This document shows positions 1-10,500 of a stretch of DNA of 64,000 bases, in pieces. This DNA is from DASZQL01 sp964391865 (GTDB lineage: Bacteria; Planctomycetota; Phycisphaerae; Phycisphaerales; UBA1924): the NCBI GenBank assembly GCA_964391865.1, contig CAYMNQ010000001.1, positions 1,050,802-1,114,801 on the forward strand, written 5' to 3'. Within the stretch, counting starts at the first letter, position 1. Every line of letters begins with the position of its first letter. The notes under the pieces were generated by a model, which worked only from the letters and a program-made list of their open reading frames with translations, was not told the origin of the DNA and did no database searches. Made by a program: the position numbers and the translations under genes.

Positions 1-278
1 TCGATCGCCGCGCACGCTTCGCGAGACACGATCTCGCAGGCCCGTTCCACGGCGCGCGCGGCGAAGCCAGCGGGGGTGTTCCGCGCCGGGGCGTTGACGC
101 GGTGCAGTTCGATCGGGCCGTCGCACTCAAACTCCGCGCCGGGGCTTTGCCCGTGCGGGCAGAGCACGAACACCCGGTCGCCGCGCCGGACGGCGGCGGC
201 GGCGAACGCCCGCGCCGCCAGGGCGCGGTCATCGTCCGGCTCCTCGAAAAACGGCGCGATGATGAGGCGCGTGTTCAT
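1..278 (-). CDS. Glycosyltransferase-like protein, N-terminal part only (gene runs off the window)
   Basis: The visible 92 residues begin MNTRLIIAPFFEEPDDD and continue with an alpha/beta pattern (RVFVLCPHGQ at about 34-43) typical of the first Rossmann half of GT-B glycosyltransferases. The ATG overlaps the TGA of the upstream glycosyltransferase by the ATGA arrangement (275-278), so the two are probably translated together and serve the same glycan pathway. The rest of the gene lies beyond position 1, so no catalytic motif can be seen. The family assignment is an inference from fold-like pattern and context. Confidence 0.6.
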   Translation of the reverse strand, partial: MNTRLIIAPFFEEPDDDRALAARAFAAAAVRRGDRVFVLCPHGQSPGAEFECDGPIELHRVNAPARNTPAGFAARAVERACEIVSREACAAI

Positions 279-1648
279 GCGGGCGCTCCGTTCAGCGGGC
301 GCGCCGGGGTGATCCACCGCGCGATCGCACCGCCGAGCGGCGGCATCGCCATCGTGCCAACGTCGCCTTGCAGCAAGTCCTCGCAGCGCTTCCATTCGGC
401 TTGCACACCGGCGCCGGAGCAGCCGGCGCGCTCGCGACATCGGCGGATGGTGTCGCGATATAGGTCGATCCGCGCGTGCGCTACCGCCGCCGGGTCGCAC
501 ACGTGGCTGATCCGCTCGCGCCCCGCACGTCCGCGCGCCGCGCGCGTCTTGGGGCTTTCGTTCAGCATCGCGATCAGCGCGCCCGCGAGCGATTCGGGTT
601 CGCCGGCGCTGAACACCTCGCCCGCGCTTGTTCCCTCGAACATTTCCGCCATCCCGCCTTTGTCGGAGACGACCACCGGGCGCGCGTGCGTCAGCGCCTC
701 GATGCAGGTGTTGGGGAAGTTCTCCCACAGCGACGGGACCACGCACACCGACGACCACGCGTATTCGTCCGTGAGATCTTCCGGGCGCAGGCGTCCAGTG
801 AACTGTACTGTCGCCCGTTCGGATTCGTTGAGTTGCGAGAGAAGAAAAGCCTTGAGCGATCCGCCGTCGGGGGCGCCGGCGGTGTCAGCCCCGGCGAGCC
901 GCAGCCGCGCATCGGGATGACTGCGGATGACCCGCTGCCACGCGCGCACCAACGACTCGACCCCTTTCCGCGGCTCGATGCGCCCGACGTAGAGCACGTT
1001 CTTCTCACGCGCCGAGGGCGGCGGCGCATCGTCCAGCGGCCCAATCGCGTACGGGATCACCGCGGGCAGTTCGCCCAGCGCGTAGTGCTCCAGTGCCCAG
1101 AGTGCAATAAATCGCGACGGTGCGCCGACCCGGTCCGCTAGGCGGATCGCCAAGCGTTCGCCCTGAATGTACGCCCCGAGCGACGGGTCCAGCGCGCGGA
1201 CGGACAGCGAGCGGAGCCCGAAGAGCAGTTCGGAGGGTGTGTGCAGGTGCACGAGAGTGGGGACCGGCGCGCCCTTGCCGCGCATCAGCAGCATCGCCGC
1301 TGCGGCCCCTTCGCACTCGGCGAACTCCGCCACGTCGATCTCGCCGCGGCCGGCCAGCTCGCTGACGCGCCGGCCGGCGTTGATCGCGAACCGAGCCGCT
1401 GAGCTGGTCCACCCGCCGCGGCCCATTGAATGCCGGACGCGGTGGACGGTGACATTGCCGTGGAGTTCCACGCGCGGGCACGCTTCGTCGCGCACTTCGG
1501 TGATCACATGAACCCGGACGCCCGCCGCCGCAAGCGCAGGGACGATCCACCGCGCGTAGGTGCCGATCCCCCCGCCGAAGAAGGGCGGGTACTCGCGGCT
1601 GACGAGTGCCAGCCGGAGCGTTGTTGGGTCGAGCGATCCGGTGCTCAC
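275..1648 (-). CDS. Glycosyltransferase family 4
   Basis: A 457-residue GT-B enzyme that should transfer a sugar from a nucleotide donor in the cytoplasm. The N-terminal acceptor half starts LALVSREYPPFFGGGIGTY (about 13-31), the glycine-rich opening typical of GT4. The donor half begins at YVGRIEPRKG (220-229), and the GT4 E-x7-E signature is ENFPNTCIE (309-317). An open frame continues to 1801, but the GTG at 1648 overlaps the TGA of the upstream gene (GTGA, 1645-1648), and residues before it are low-complexity arginine-rich, so this start is preferred. Donor and acceptor cannot be read from sequence. Confidence 0.88.
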   Translation of the reverse strand: MSTGSLDPTTLRLALVSREYPPFFGGGIGTYARWIVPALAAAGVRVHVITEVRDEACPRVELHGNVTVHRVRHSMGRGGWTSSAARFAINAGRRVSELAGRGEIDVAEFAECEGAAAAMLLMRGKGAPVPTLVHLHTPSELLFGLRSLSVRALDPSLGAYIQGERLAIRLADRVGAPSRFIALWALEHYALGELPAVIPYAIGPLDDAPPPSAREKNVLYVGRIEPRKGVESLVRAWQRVIRSHPDARLRLAGADTAGAPDGGSLKAFLLSQLNESERATVQFTGRLRPEDLTDEYAWSSVCVVPSLWENFPNTCIEALTHARPVVVSDKGGMAEMFEGTSAGEVFSAGEPESLAGALIAMLNESPKTRAARGRAGRERISHVCDPAAVAHARIDLYRDTIRRCRERAGCSGAGVQAEWKRCEDLLQGDVGTMAMPPLGGAIARWITPARPLNGAPA

Positions 1649-3672
1649 GCGGCGACCCCCGCTGATGCTGGCGCGGGCTGGTGGACACCGCCGCGCGCGA
1701 TGCTCGATCCAACCAGCCCGATCAGGCGTTCGGCGAAACGGCGCATGCCGACCGCGTCCTGCGCACGGGCGGCGATCCCCGATGACACCTGTGCGCGCCA
1801 CGAGCCGCGTTCCGCCGCCAGCAGCACGCGCTCACGAAGTTCCCTCTCCGTGGAAAAGACCGTCTCGAACATGTCGCCCAGGATCGAGTATGGGCGCATG
1901 TGGGCCGGCGGGACCGGCGCGTCGTACGGCTTGGCGCAGCCGTACTCGACATGCGCGTACAGCCCGTGATAGCACTCGTGGTCCCACCCGCCTGGCTTGC
2001 GGACCATGCGCTGCCGATTGCGCACGAGTTGCATCAATCTGGGGTGATTCGCCACCGTGTGCATAGGCCAGCGAGGGTTGTTCCGCCACTCGTCGGGCGG
2101 CAGGCGCTCGAGAACGAACTCACGCGAGACCATCCAGTCGTGGAAGTACATCTCGTCCCACGATCGTCGGCTCAGCGGCACGCCGCCCGACATGGCGCAC
2201 TCGTAGACGCGCTGATGCCCGCTGCCGACCGTCGACGCATGGAGGTGGCACGCGGCGTGCTTGTAGCACGCTCGCAGATCCTCGCCGTGATCGAGCGGTC
2301 CGGCGGCGAACTCACCCAAGGTCGAGTGAGACTCCCACCCTTTGCCGAAGATTCTGAGCTTGAGCTGTTGATCGCGCGCGATCGCCGCCGCCCACTCGAG
2401 TGTTTCGTGCCGCAGCATCTGCTCGCACAGCGGGACGACGTATTGATGGTGCAGCAGCTCGATGACGCGCGCCTCGCCCGGTTTTCCGAAGCCGGCCGCC
2501 AGTTCCTCCGACGCCTGCCGGAGCGCGGCGTTGCCCGCTTCTCGCGGCCAGCGCGCGACGATCTCGCTCACCGTCTCGCGGCATCGCTCGATCGCGCCGA
2601 CGGCGGATCGCGGGATGCCAGGGTCGGCCAAGAATCTCGCGTGGAACACCGCGGGCGTCTCCGAGCGGTGGCTGACGTACGCGATGTCGCAAGTGAATCG
2701 CGCTTCGCGCTCGCGGGAGGTGACGCCCGGGTGAAACTTCGCCGCCGACACGGGGACGAAGTGCTCGAGCACTTGGTGCGGCGCATACCCCTGCCGAGTG
2801 ATCATGCTCGGGTACGCGTGCCCCGCGACGAAGTCGAGCGCCGACGCACGGGCCGCCGCGGCGAAGAGGTGCGGCATCGCGTCCTGGATCCAACAGACGT
2901 AGGGGATGCCCTCGGGCAGCGCGTTGCCCATCGCCCCGCGGGGGTAGTTGATGCCGACGATTAGGTCCGGGTCGAAGCGTTCGATTTCATCGAGGTAGTA
3001 GCACGACGTCAGCGTCGCGTGCGCGTCCGGCTCCATGAGCACGCGCGCCTGTTGCCCGATCTCGCCCAATGCGCCTGCAAAGTCCTCGGCGGCGTGGCGC
3101 ACGAACGTCGAGTAGCGCGAGGTGAGGATCAGCACCCGCGCCGGCGACTGTCCGTCGGCGATCAGGGAATAGCGCCCGCGCCAGTGCGTCATGCCGCGCG
3201 CGAGTGAACGCTGGTTCAGTCGCGCACGGAGCACGCCGTCGAGCGCCACCTGTTCCGCCGCCAGCGCATCAAGTCCGGCGCGGAGCGTCTGCATAAGCGG
3301 CGCACCCGCCGCGCTCGCGCTCGTGACATACCTCGGCAGCGAAAGCCCGATCGCCGATCGCCGATCCGCGAGGAACCGCGCGACGCACTCCGGGCCCGCG
3401 AACACCCGGACGCGCTCGGAGGATCGCACGGCGTCGGCGACCGCGGCTCGCGTGTCGAGGACGTACACGGGAGTTTCGTACCCATCCGCGAGCGGGGGTA
3501 GAGCGCGGAGCAGCCGGTCGACGAAGCGTTGATCGTCCAATCCAGCGACGACCACGCCCCGCACCCGCCCGTCCAGGGGGGGCGTGAAGCCCGGGATCAG
3601 CGCGCTCAATGGGTCCGGGGCGGCAGGGACCAGCGGAGCGGCAGCGCGCGATTTGGCGACGATGGCGGACAC
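1645..3672 (-). CDS. CgeB/DUF3880-like glycosyltransferase, large
   Basis: A 675-residue protein with an N-terminal region of about 190 residues of no recognised family, followed by a GT-B-like pair. The middle has DPDLIVGINYPRGAM and IPYVCWIQDAMPHLF, and the C-terminal half has LHASTVGSGHQRVYECAMSGG, the pattern of the CgeB / Glyco_trans_1_2 group. Such proteins are common in flagellin- and surface-glycan islands. The start is GTG at 3672, with no Shine-Dalgarno motif and an AT-rich palindrome directly upstream. It is the first gene of a leftward operon with two further glycosyltransferases overlapped 3' to it. Specificity unknown. Confidence 0.75.
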   Translation of the reverse strand: MSAIVAKSRAAAPLVPAAPDPLSALIPGFTPPLDGRVRGVVVAGLDDQRFVDRLLRALPPLADGYETPVYVLDTRAAVADAVRSSERVRVFAGPECVARFLADRRSAIGLSLPRYVTSASAAGAPLMQTLRAGLDALAAEQVALDGVLRARLNQRSLARGMTHWRGRYSLIADGQSPARVLILTSRYSTFVRHAAEDFAGALGEIGQQARVLMEPDAHATLTSCYYLDEIERFDPDLIVGINYPRGAMGNALPEGIPYVCWIQDAMPHLFAAAARASALDFVAGHAYPSMITRQGYAPHQVLEHFVPVSAAKFHPGVTSREREARFTCDIAYVSHRSETPAVFHARFLADPGIPRSAVGAIERCRETVSEIVARWPREAGNAALRQASEELAAGFGKPGEARVIELLHHQYVVPLCEQMLRHETLEWAAAIARDQQLKLRIFGKGWESHSTLGEFAAGPLDHGEDLRACYKHAACHLHASTVGSGHQRVYECAMSGGVPLSRRSWDEMYFHDWMVSREFVLERLPPDEWRNNPRWPMHTVANHPRLMQLVRNRQRMVRKPGGWDHECYHGLYAHVEYGCAKPYDAPVPPAHMRPYSILGDMFETVFSTERELRERVLLAAERGSWRAQVSSGIAARAQDAVGMRRFAERLIGLVGSSIARGGVHQPAPASAGVAA

Positions 3673-3798
3673 CCGATAAATATCGGCAGAATCAGTCGTC
3701 GCCTCGCATCTGCTGACGGCGGAAAGAAGATCCCGCCGATATCGCTGGTTTGGTTGGCGTCCGGACAGCTGTCGCGTGACCGTGCGAACCCATCATCC
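3673..3798. promoter_or_regulatory. Divergent promoter region with AT-rich palindrome
   Basis: This 126-bp gap separates the leftward glycosyltransferase operon from a rightward GT2 gene. It begins with the perfect dyad CCGATA-AA-TATCGG (3673-3686), abutting the GTG start at 3672. The dyad is one of few AT-rich spots here and could be a promoter or operator; no clear -35/-10 pair was identified. Confidence 0.35.
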
Positions 3799-4785
3799 GT
3801 GCACCTGAGCATCCTCATTCCGACTTTCGGCCGACCCGAGAAACTGCGGGCCTGCCTCGATGCTCTCGCACGGCAAACTGACGCGGGCGAATTCGAGATC
3901 ATCGTCGGCGTCGATGGCGGCGAAGGCGGGCTCCCGGATCGGGACGTGCCCCCCCGGCTTACGGGCCGCGTCAGGTTCGAGGCGTTCCCGAAGATCGGCT
4001 ACATCGCGGTTCGGCACCGCCTGTTGCGGCGGGCGCGCGGTCGGATTTTTCTGTCGATGAACGACGACGCCTACGCCGAGCCGGGGCTGCTGCGCGCTCA
4101 CCGGGTCGCGCACGTCGGCACCAGCGCGAGGGTAGTCGCGGGCGCGGCGAGATGGATGTCCATCGACCGCCCGAACCTGTTCGACGAGATCGTGCAACGG
4201 ACCGGACTGGTGTTCCATCCGCCGCCGACGGATCGCGCGCCCGGCTACCGGGACTGCTACGGTCTGAATTTCTCCGCGCCGGTTGGCCTGGCTCTGGAGT
4301 TCGGCGGATTCCCCGATCTCCGGGACGCCTACGGCTACGACGACATCGAACTCGCACACCGGCTGCGACAGCGGGCGGGGACGGAGATCGCCTATACGCC
4401 GGACGCCGCGGTGGTCCATGACCATCGCTTCACGCCGGCGGAGGTGCTGCACCGCGAGTACCGGCTCGGTCGCTCGGCGTGGGCGTACGCGGGGTTCAAC
4501 CCGGAGTTTGCGCGCGAGATATTCGGGCGGGACGTGCGTTCGCCGGACGAGATCGCTTACGCGCGCCGCATGGTGGAGGGCGAGCGGCGCGACGCTGAGC
4601 GGATCGAGCACCGCTTCATCGCGCTCGCGGATCAGCCGGGCGATGAGCGGTCGCAGTGGATGCTCGAAACGCTTGCGGATTCGTGGCTGCTGCTCAAGCG
4701 ATACCTGTGGCGCTGGGGGCTGGTCGACGCGGCGGACAGCACGCCCGATCGCTGGCGGCTGCTCACTGCTCCGCCGACCCACTGA
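3799..4785 (+). CDS. Glycosyltransferase family 2
   Basis: A 328-residue GT-A enzyme. It opens with LSILIPTFGRPEKLRACL, the GT2 nucleotide-binding start, followed by IIVGVDGG; the metal-binding DxD equivalent is probably NDD in LSMNDDAYAEP (about 92-101). The C-terminal third has HDHRFTPAEVLHREYRLGR, seen in rhamnosyl/galactosyl-type GT2 proteins. The frame is open from 3529, but that part lies over the upstream reverse gene and is not GT2-like, so GTG 3799 is chosen. Its stop abuts the stop of the next, convergent gene with no spacer. Donor unknown. Confidence 0.85.
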   Translation: MHLSILIPTFGRPEKLRACLDALARQTDAGEFEIIVGVDGGEGGLPDRDVPPRLTGRVRFEAFPKIGYIAVRHRLLRRARGRIFLSMNDDAYAEPGLLRAHRVAHVGTSARVVAGAARWMSIDRPNLFDEIVQRTGLVFHPPPTDRAPGYRDCYGLNFSAPVGLALEFGGFPDLRDAYGYDDIELAHRLRQRAGTEIAYTPDAAVVHDHRFTPAEVLHREYRLGRSAWAYAGFNPEFAREIFGRDVRSPDEIAYARRMVEGERRDAERIEHRFIALADQPGDERSQWMLETLADSWLLLKRYLWRWGLVDAADSTPDRWRLLTAPPTH

Positions 4786-5526
4786 CTACTCGTCGAGCAC
4801 CACGAAGTACTGGATGCTCCGGCGGCGGCTCGGGCGATCCACCTGCTTCACCGCGTGCCAGGAGTTCGATCCCACGGCAAACGTGAACATCGTGTTCGCC
4901 AGGAACGGAGCGGTGTACGCGATGTCATACCGGGCCCAGTCGTGCGGATTCATGGCCTCAGCGCCGGGCCTTTGAACGAGAACGCTCGTGCCGAATGGTT
5001 CGTTCGAAAGGTCGTCGATGTCGGGCAGATAGAACACCGCGGTGATGATCTTCGCCGCCACATCGGTGTGCGGGGCGATCTGGTACCCGCACCGGTCGAG
5101 CGAGAGGTGAATGAGCGATCGGCTGCGGGCCAGGTAGCGATCGGCGTAAGAAGGGCCGCCAACGACCTCGAGCAGTGCGCGCCTGAAGCGCTCGGAGCTG
5201 AAGTCGCGGATGAAGGACTCCCAGAACACTCGTTGCTCATCATCAAGCCGGGCTCGATCATCGGTGCCGTCGGCGCGATGGGTCAGGAATAGAGCGCCGC
5301 GGTCGGGATGGTACTGGTTGAGCGGGGTAAACGCGCCGTCCTCTGGGAACGCGCTGAGCAGCCGGTCGTAGTACCACGCAGGGAAGATCGGGCGGACCAC
5401 GGCGTGCGCGAAGGGCCAAGTCTTCACGGGCGCGCCGCGCAGCATGTACTCGGCGTGAACGACCGGTGACTCAACGAACGAAGGGGCGGCGGCCACCGGT
5501 GAAGGGGCTGTGCTGAGCGTGGTCAT
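4786..5526 (-). CDS. 2-oxoglutarate/Fe(II) oxygenase-like protein
   Basis: A 246-residue jelly-roll oxygenase candidate. The iron ligands fit HTD (His153, Asp155) and His224 in NSWHAVKQV; the 2-oxoglutarate-binding arginine would be in the RRR run at 234-236. In a glycan island such an enzyme could hydroxylate a sugar, lipid or protein side chain; the substrate is not deducible. The start is supported by GAGGAG seven bases before ATG 5526, and its ATGA overlap with the preceding methyltransferase stop places both in one operon. Confidence is high for the fold, low for the role. Confidence 0.75.
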   Translation of the reverse strand: MTTLSTAPSPVAAAPSFVESPVVHAEYMLRGAPVKTWPFAHAVVRPIFPAWYYDRLLSAFPEDGAFTPLNQYHPDRGALFLTHRADGTDDRARLDDEQRVFWESFIRDFSSERFRRALLEVVGGPSYADRYLARSRSLIHLSLDRCGYQIAPHTDVAAKIITAVFYLPDIDDLSNEPFGTSVLVQRPGAEAMNPHDWARYDIAYTAPFLANTMFTFAVGSNSWHAVKQVDRPSRRRSIQYFVVLDE

Positions 5527-7487
5527 GGTCGTTCTCCTCGGGCTGGGCGGGTGAACTCAAAGTTGAAGATGCTGGCGTTCACGGATTCATCGACAAACGG
5601 CGCGTGACGCTTTGCGATAAAGCGAAGCCCGGCGGCGTGCATCCGCGCGGTGATGCGCGCGATCAGCTCGGGACGCGAGTCGTCAAGCTCGACCGACACC
5701 GATTTCAGGCGCGGATTCGCCAGCGTGGCGGCGGCACCCGCGATGATCTGCTCCTCGGCGCCGTCCACATCGATCTTCAGCCGATTCGGCGCGGGGACCC
5801 CGAATCGTTCGACGAGTTCATCGATCGACAGCCCGACGGCGGCCTGCTGGAAGACCGGCTCGAACGTCTCGCCGAACTCGCCCACCGGTTGCCCGAAGCT
5901 CGAACCCGACCCGGCGGGGATCACGTGGCGCATGTGCAGCGGCGCCGCCGCCGCATGACCAGTCACGGCGATGGAGTACGCGCGCACGCGCGCCGACAGC
6001 CCTGCACGACGGATCTGCTCCGCCAGAACCCACGAATTCCAGGGCGATGGCTCGAACGCGATGATCTCGCTCGCGCGCCCCGCCGCCGCCGCGTACATCA
6101 CATAGGGTCCTGTATTCGCGCCGATGTCCCAGAAGATGTCGCCCACGTCGAAACGATCGATCCAGTCGAGTGTCTCCGGCTCCTTTGACGCAAGCGTTTC
6201 GGCGCGCCAGCGGGCCGCGTCGTTGGGGCAGAAGAAACGGATCGCACCGTGACGCGTGATCACATCTACCTCGTCGCTCGCCGGCGGAGTCAGAGCGTGC
6301 CGGCCGCGAGCGCTACCCGGTAGCTGCGCAATCGCGATCAGGAAGTCGGGGGTGCGCCCCGAACCGTCGGGCGCCGAGAGGGAGCCGCGCGCCGGATCGA
6401 GCCGCCACATCCCCGGCGGCAGATCGGGCGCGAATACATCATCCACCGGCGACTGCCCGATCAACTCGATGACCTCGAAGCTCGGCGACAGGGCGGCGAC
6501 AAAGCCCGCCAAGTCGAAGTCGTGCACGTGAAAGGGCGTCGGCCCCAGCTTGTTGGGCGTGCTCACGACAAGACAGCCGTTCGGCCGCAGCACGCGGGCA
6601 TACTCCGCGACGAGCGACGCCGTATCGCTGATGTGCTCGATGGTCTCGAAGCTGGCGACCAGATCGGCGCTGCGGTCGGCGAGCGGCGTGCTGGTCGCAT
6701 CGGCGCAGTGGAATGACCGGTTCGCACCGCCGTGGCGCGAGTTCGCGTACTCGACCGTGCGCGCGTCGATGTCGACGCCGTGGTACGCCACGCCGGGATC
6801 CGCGCCGAGCAGTTCGGCGCCGTACCCCGTCCCGCAGGCGAGGTCGGCGACGCTCCGGCCGCCGATCCGCGCGAGCAGTTCCACGGCCAGTTCATAGCGT
6901 CGCAGGTGGAGCTCCGTGCGCGCCGGCGGGAGCATCGGCAGAGTCGCGTCGTGGCGCTCGCCGCGATTTTCAACCAGCCATCGCGCATCCGCGGCGGAGA
7001 GCCCCGGAATCTCCGAGAGCCTCTCAAGAGTCGCGCTCGACTCGTACGCGTCGTCGTTCTGCGAGTACAGCCGGATGATCGGCACACCTGAGCGCGCATA
7101 CAACTCGCGCGCGCGGCTGAACAACTGCTGCTCGTAGCATTCCGAACTGATGACGATCGCGCCCACTCCCGGCGGCAGCGGCGCGTCGCCCGCGCGGGCG
7201 ACGCGCACCCCGCCCAGCACGTTTGTGCGCGGGTTGTCGTCAAGAATCACTTCGACACGGATGCCGAACGCGGCCCAGGGTTGACGAACGATCGGGCGCG
7301 TGTGCCGACCGGCGCCGAAGAGTGCAATGCGCCGGATGCGGCGAGCCGCGAGCGACTCCGCCGTCCGGGTGAGCACCTGCCGCCGCAGCGCCTCGAGCGG
7401 TGCGAGCACCGGCGAGCGCGGGCGATCCATCGCCGCCGCGAATCGATCGTCGGCGGAGCCGGCTCTGGCTGGGGCTTCCATGGTCAT
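5523..7487 (-). CDS. Fused protein: Rossmann-like module + class I methyltransferase + FkbM methyltransferase
   Basis: A 654-residue protein with three parts. Residues about 50-145 form a small Rossmann-like module (LFGAGRHT at 56-63, DD at 83-84, IVISSECYEQQL at 111-122, PIIRLYS at 136-142). Residues about 190-390 are a class I SAM methyltransferase with motif DLACGTGYG (215-223) and IEHISD. Residues about 420-650 are an FkbM-type methyltransferase with DIGANTGPY (454-462) and KIDVDGAE (571-578). FkbM enzymes usually O-methylate sugars or polyketides, so two methyl groups on a glycan are plausible. It overlaps the oxygenase gene downstream by 4 bp. Confidence 0.85.
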   Translation of the reverse strand: MTMEAPARAGSADDRFAAAMDRPRSPVLAPLEALRRQVLTRTAESLAARRIRRIALFGAGRHTRPIVRQPWAAFGIRVEVILDDNPRTNVLGGVRVARAGDAPLPPGVGAIVISSECYEQQLFSRARELYARSGVPIIRLYSQNDDAYESSATLERLSEIPGLSAADARWLVENRGERHDATLPMLPPARTELHLRRYELAVELLARIGGRSVADLACGTGYGAELLGADPGVAYHGVDIDARTVEYANSRHGGANRSFHCADATSTPLADRSADLVASFETIEHISDTASLVAEYARVLRPNGCLVVSTPNKLGPTPFHVHDFDLAGFVAALSPSFEVIELIGQSPVDDVFAPDLPPGMWRLDPARGSLSAPDGSGRTPDFLIAIAQLPGSARGRHALTPPASDEVDVITRHGAIRFFCPNDAARWRAETLASKEPETLDWIDRFDVGDIFWDIGANTGPYVMYAAAAGRASEIIAFEPSPWNSWVLAEQIRRAGLSARVRAYSIAVTGHAAAAPLHMRHVIPAGSGSSFGQPVGEFGETFEPVFQQAAVGLSIDELVERFGVPAPNRLKIDVDGAEEQIIAGAAATLANPRLKSVSVELDDSRPELIARITARMHAAGLRFIAKRHAPFVDESVNASIFNFEFTRPARGERP

Positions 7488-7497
7488 CCCGCTGAAT

Positions 7498-7520
7498 ATC
7501 GGACGGATGGAACGTCCGAT
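7498..7520 (-). promoter_or_regulatory. Intercistronic hairpin
   Basis: Between two leftward genes, ATCGGAC (7498-7504) pairs exactly with GTCCGAT (7514-7520) around a 9-nt loop. It could stabilise or attenuate the operon message; there is no U-tract, so it is not a convincing terminator. Confidence 0.4.
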
Positions 7521-7526
7521 TCAGAA

Positions 7527-10500
7527 TTACGCCTTCGCGGCGGAACAACTTCTGCGGGAGTCGAGTTGCTCGACCGTTGCGTACAGGGGCAGAACCCTCA
7601 CCCCCAATGCTCGGGCGGACGCCGTGCGCTCCCACAGCTCCGTTTCGAACCGCGTCGAAGAAAGGATGATCGCGCCGATTCGCGCGATCGCCGGATCATC
7701 GGGGCGTACGACGGCGATTCCCTGAATCCGTTGCCCCTCGCGCGCCCGGTCGTCGAGGATGCACACGGGCAATCGCGCCGGCCGAGCGTTCTTCAGCAGC
7801 CGCTCCGTATGCAAGCCGCCGCCGTAGATCGCATACGGCTGGTGCGCGGGCAATGCCCCGATAAGATCGGCGAAGCGTTCGGGCGAGGAAAGCTCGGCGT
7901 CGGGCCAGCAGAGCGAGTGAACCGCCGTTCCGCGATCGCGCCACGCCCGTGTCGATGCGTAGATATCGAAGTCGATCTCCTCGCCGCGGAGTACCAACAC
8001 ATCCGGGCGGGGCGCGATCATGAGGTGTGCCGGGTCAATCACCCCCGCGGCGGAGTCAAGCCCTTGCATGGTCGTGACCACGCGATCGCCCCGCGCGATC
8101 GAGTCTGCCACGCGATCGAGCACCGCGTCGATGTGCGCACGGATCGCGGCATCATCGGGCACCACGGAGCACCGAGCGCCCGAGCATCGCAGCGGGTGCG
8201 TCGCCGCGTACCCCGGCCACCCCGCGCACACCACCCCGTCGGGCCGAGTGTCGCTCCACGCGGCATCCGCCACGGTGAACGCGGGCACGCCCATCAGCGT
8301 CGATCCGGGCACGGCGAGATGGTGCGTGAAGCCGAACAGCCACTCTCGCCGACGCTCCGCGAGCCATTCGAGCACGGCCGGGAGCACCCGCTCATCGGCA
8401 TGCACCGCGATGCGCGAGCAGCCCGCCAGCCTGAGGTTGTCGAACGCGCGGGTGATGTGCTCCGAAGGATCATCAGAGAGCGTCGGCTCCACCACCACGC
8501 CGATGCCCCGGCGTCGCCACTCCGCAATCCGCTCGCGCCCGGGATGCTCGTCGGTCGCGCGAACAATCACCGCTTCCCGCACACCACCGAGTTCGTCGGA
8601 CGATTTTCCCCGGGAAATCCGCTCAAATCCGGCCTCCCGAAGATGGCGCTCGAGTTCTTCCTCGAACGCCGCCGCCCCGGAGGTGTGCGCCGTGCCCGGC
8701 GCGCGAAGCCCTAGATCCGTCGCGAGCGGCCCCGCGTTCGCCCGCGTCATGACCCGGCGCAGCAATGCCGCGTACGCCTCCGCACAGTGCGCGATCGTGT
8801 AGCCGCCGCGCTCGATCGTGCGGCGTGCTTCCCCGCCGCACCGTTCGAGCAAGTCGCGATCCCGCGCGAACTCCGCGATGCGGCGCGCCATGCGCTTCAT
8901 GTCACCCACCGGCACCACGATCGCGTTCTCGCCGTCGCGCAGCAGGGCGTCGATCGACTCATCCACCCGCGTCACGCACGGCAGCACCCCCGCCGCCATC
9001 GACTCCAGCATCGCGACGCTGGTTCCCTCGGCGTCAGAGGTGATCACGCTGACATCAAGCTCGCGGTAGAAGTCGCGCACCCACTCGCGCGAACGCGCGC
9101 CGTGGATTCGCACGCAGCCCGGCGGCATCGAACGCCGCTGCGCCTCCCGCTGCCACTCGTCGAGCGCGTCGCCGTCGCCGACCAGGTCGAACTCGAACGG
9201 CACGCCGAGAGCGTTGAGTTCCTCCAGCACGATCAGTAGATTGCTCACCCGCTTCTGCTTCTCAACCACGCGCCCGATGTACGCCAGCCGGATCGGGGCA
9301 AGAGCATCTCTCGCGCGATCCCGCGCTCCGGGAACTGGCACGCCGTAAGGAATTTCGGCTACATCACGACCGCGCGCCATCTCGCGCACCCAACCCGCGC
9401 ACACGGGGCTGACCCCGACGGCGGCGTCCCAGCGGTCATACGTCGAGAGAAGTTGCCCGTAGACCTCATCGTTCGTGTGCGCGATCGCGATCACCCGCGC
9501 CCCGTCGGCGCGCCGGTGCATCGCCGCCGCGTGACTCAACTCGCCGTAGTTCGGGATGATGACCGCAGCGCCGACCGCGCCCATGGCGCGGGCGATCGCG
9601 CCGACCTGCGCGGGAACGGAGTCCGTGGGATCGACCACGCAGACGTGCGCGCGTGGGCGCAGCTCGACCCGCTCGCCCGCCGACGGCGAGGTCGCCCCGA
9701 TGAACAGCGTGCGCCAGTCGATCCCCAACCCCGGATGATCGGCGAAGTACCGCTCCATCCGCGCACTCCAAGACGCCACCCCGCCGATGGAGGACGCGTG
9801 CGACTCGATGCAACTGACGACGCGAAGCGCGTCACCCGCGGGCACCGGTTCGACCGCCGCGCGCGGCGTCGGGCGGCGCTCGATCCCCCGCCGCGCGACC
9901 GACGCGATCGCCTCGGCCGCGCGACGGACCGGGTCGCGCCGGGAGCACCGCTCCAGCGCCGCCTCCTGCTGCGCCAGTCGTGCCGCGTCAGGCCGGAGCA
10001 GCGAATCGAGCAACTCGTCGATGCGCTCCGTGCGCAGCGGAGCGCGCCCGACCAGCGCCACATCGACCGACTCGCCCGCCGCGGTGTTCGCTCGCCCGGC
10101 CAAGCCGCCCACGGCGTCCGCGCGGGCACGATCCGCTTCGTCGCGGCCATCTGGCTCGCCCATCCACACCCACGCGCTCGGCAGCCACAGCGGCCACGGG
10201 TGCGGGTGCAGGATCGCCGTCGGCCGACGCGCCAGCATCGATTCGATCGCGAGCGTCGACGCGGTGGTGATCGCCGCGCGGGCGCGCGCTAGGCTTATCT
10301 CCAGCGACAGATCGTCAGGCTCGACCCCGAGCAGCGCCGCAAAGTCGCGCGCGATCCGCCAGCGCACAGCCAGCGAGCGCCGGGCAGCAGCGTCCTTCAG
10401 GCGCGACAGCGACGCGAGCACGCGCTCACGTCCGCCGAGGGTCATCGTCGGCTGATTGGCGGTGGCGACCAGCAATTCGCCCGGCTGGTCGCCGAGATCC

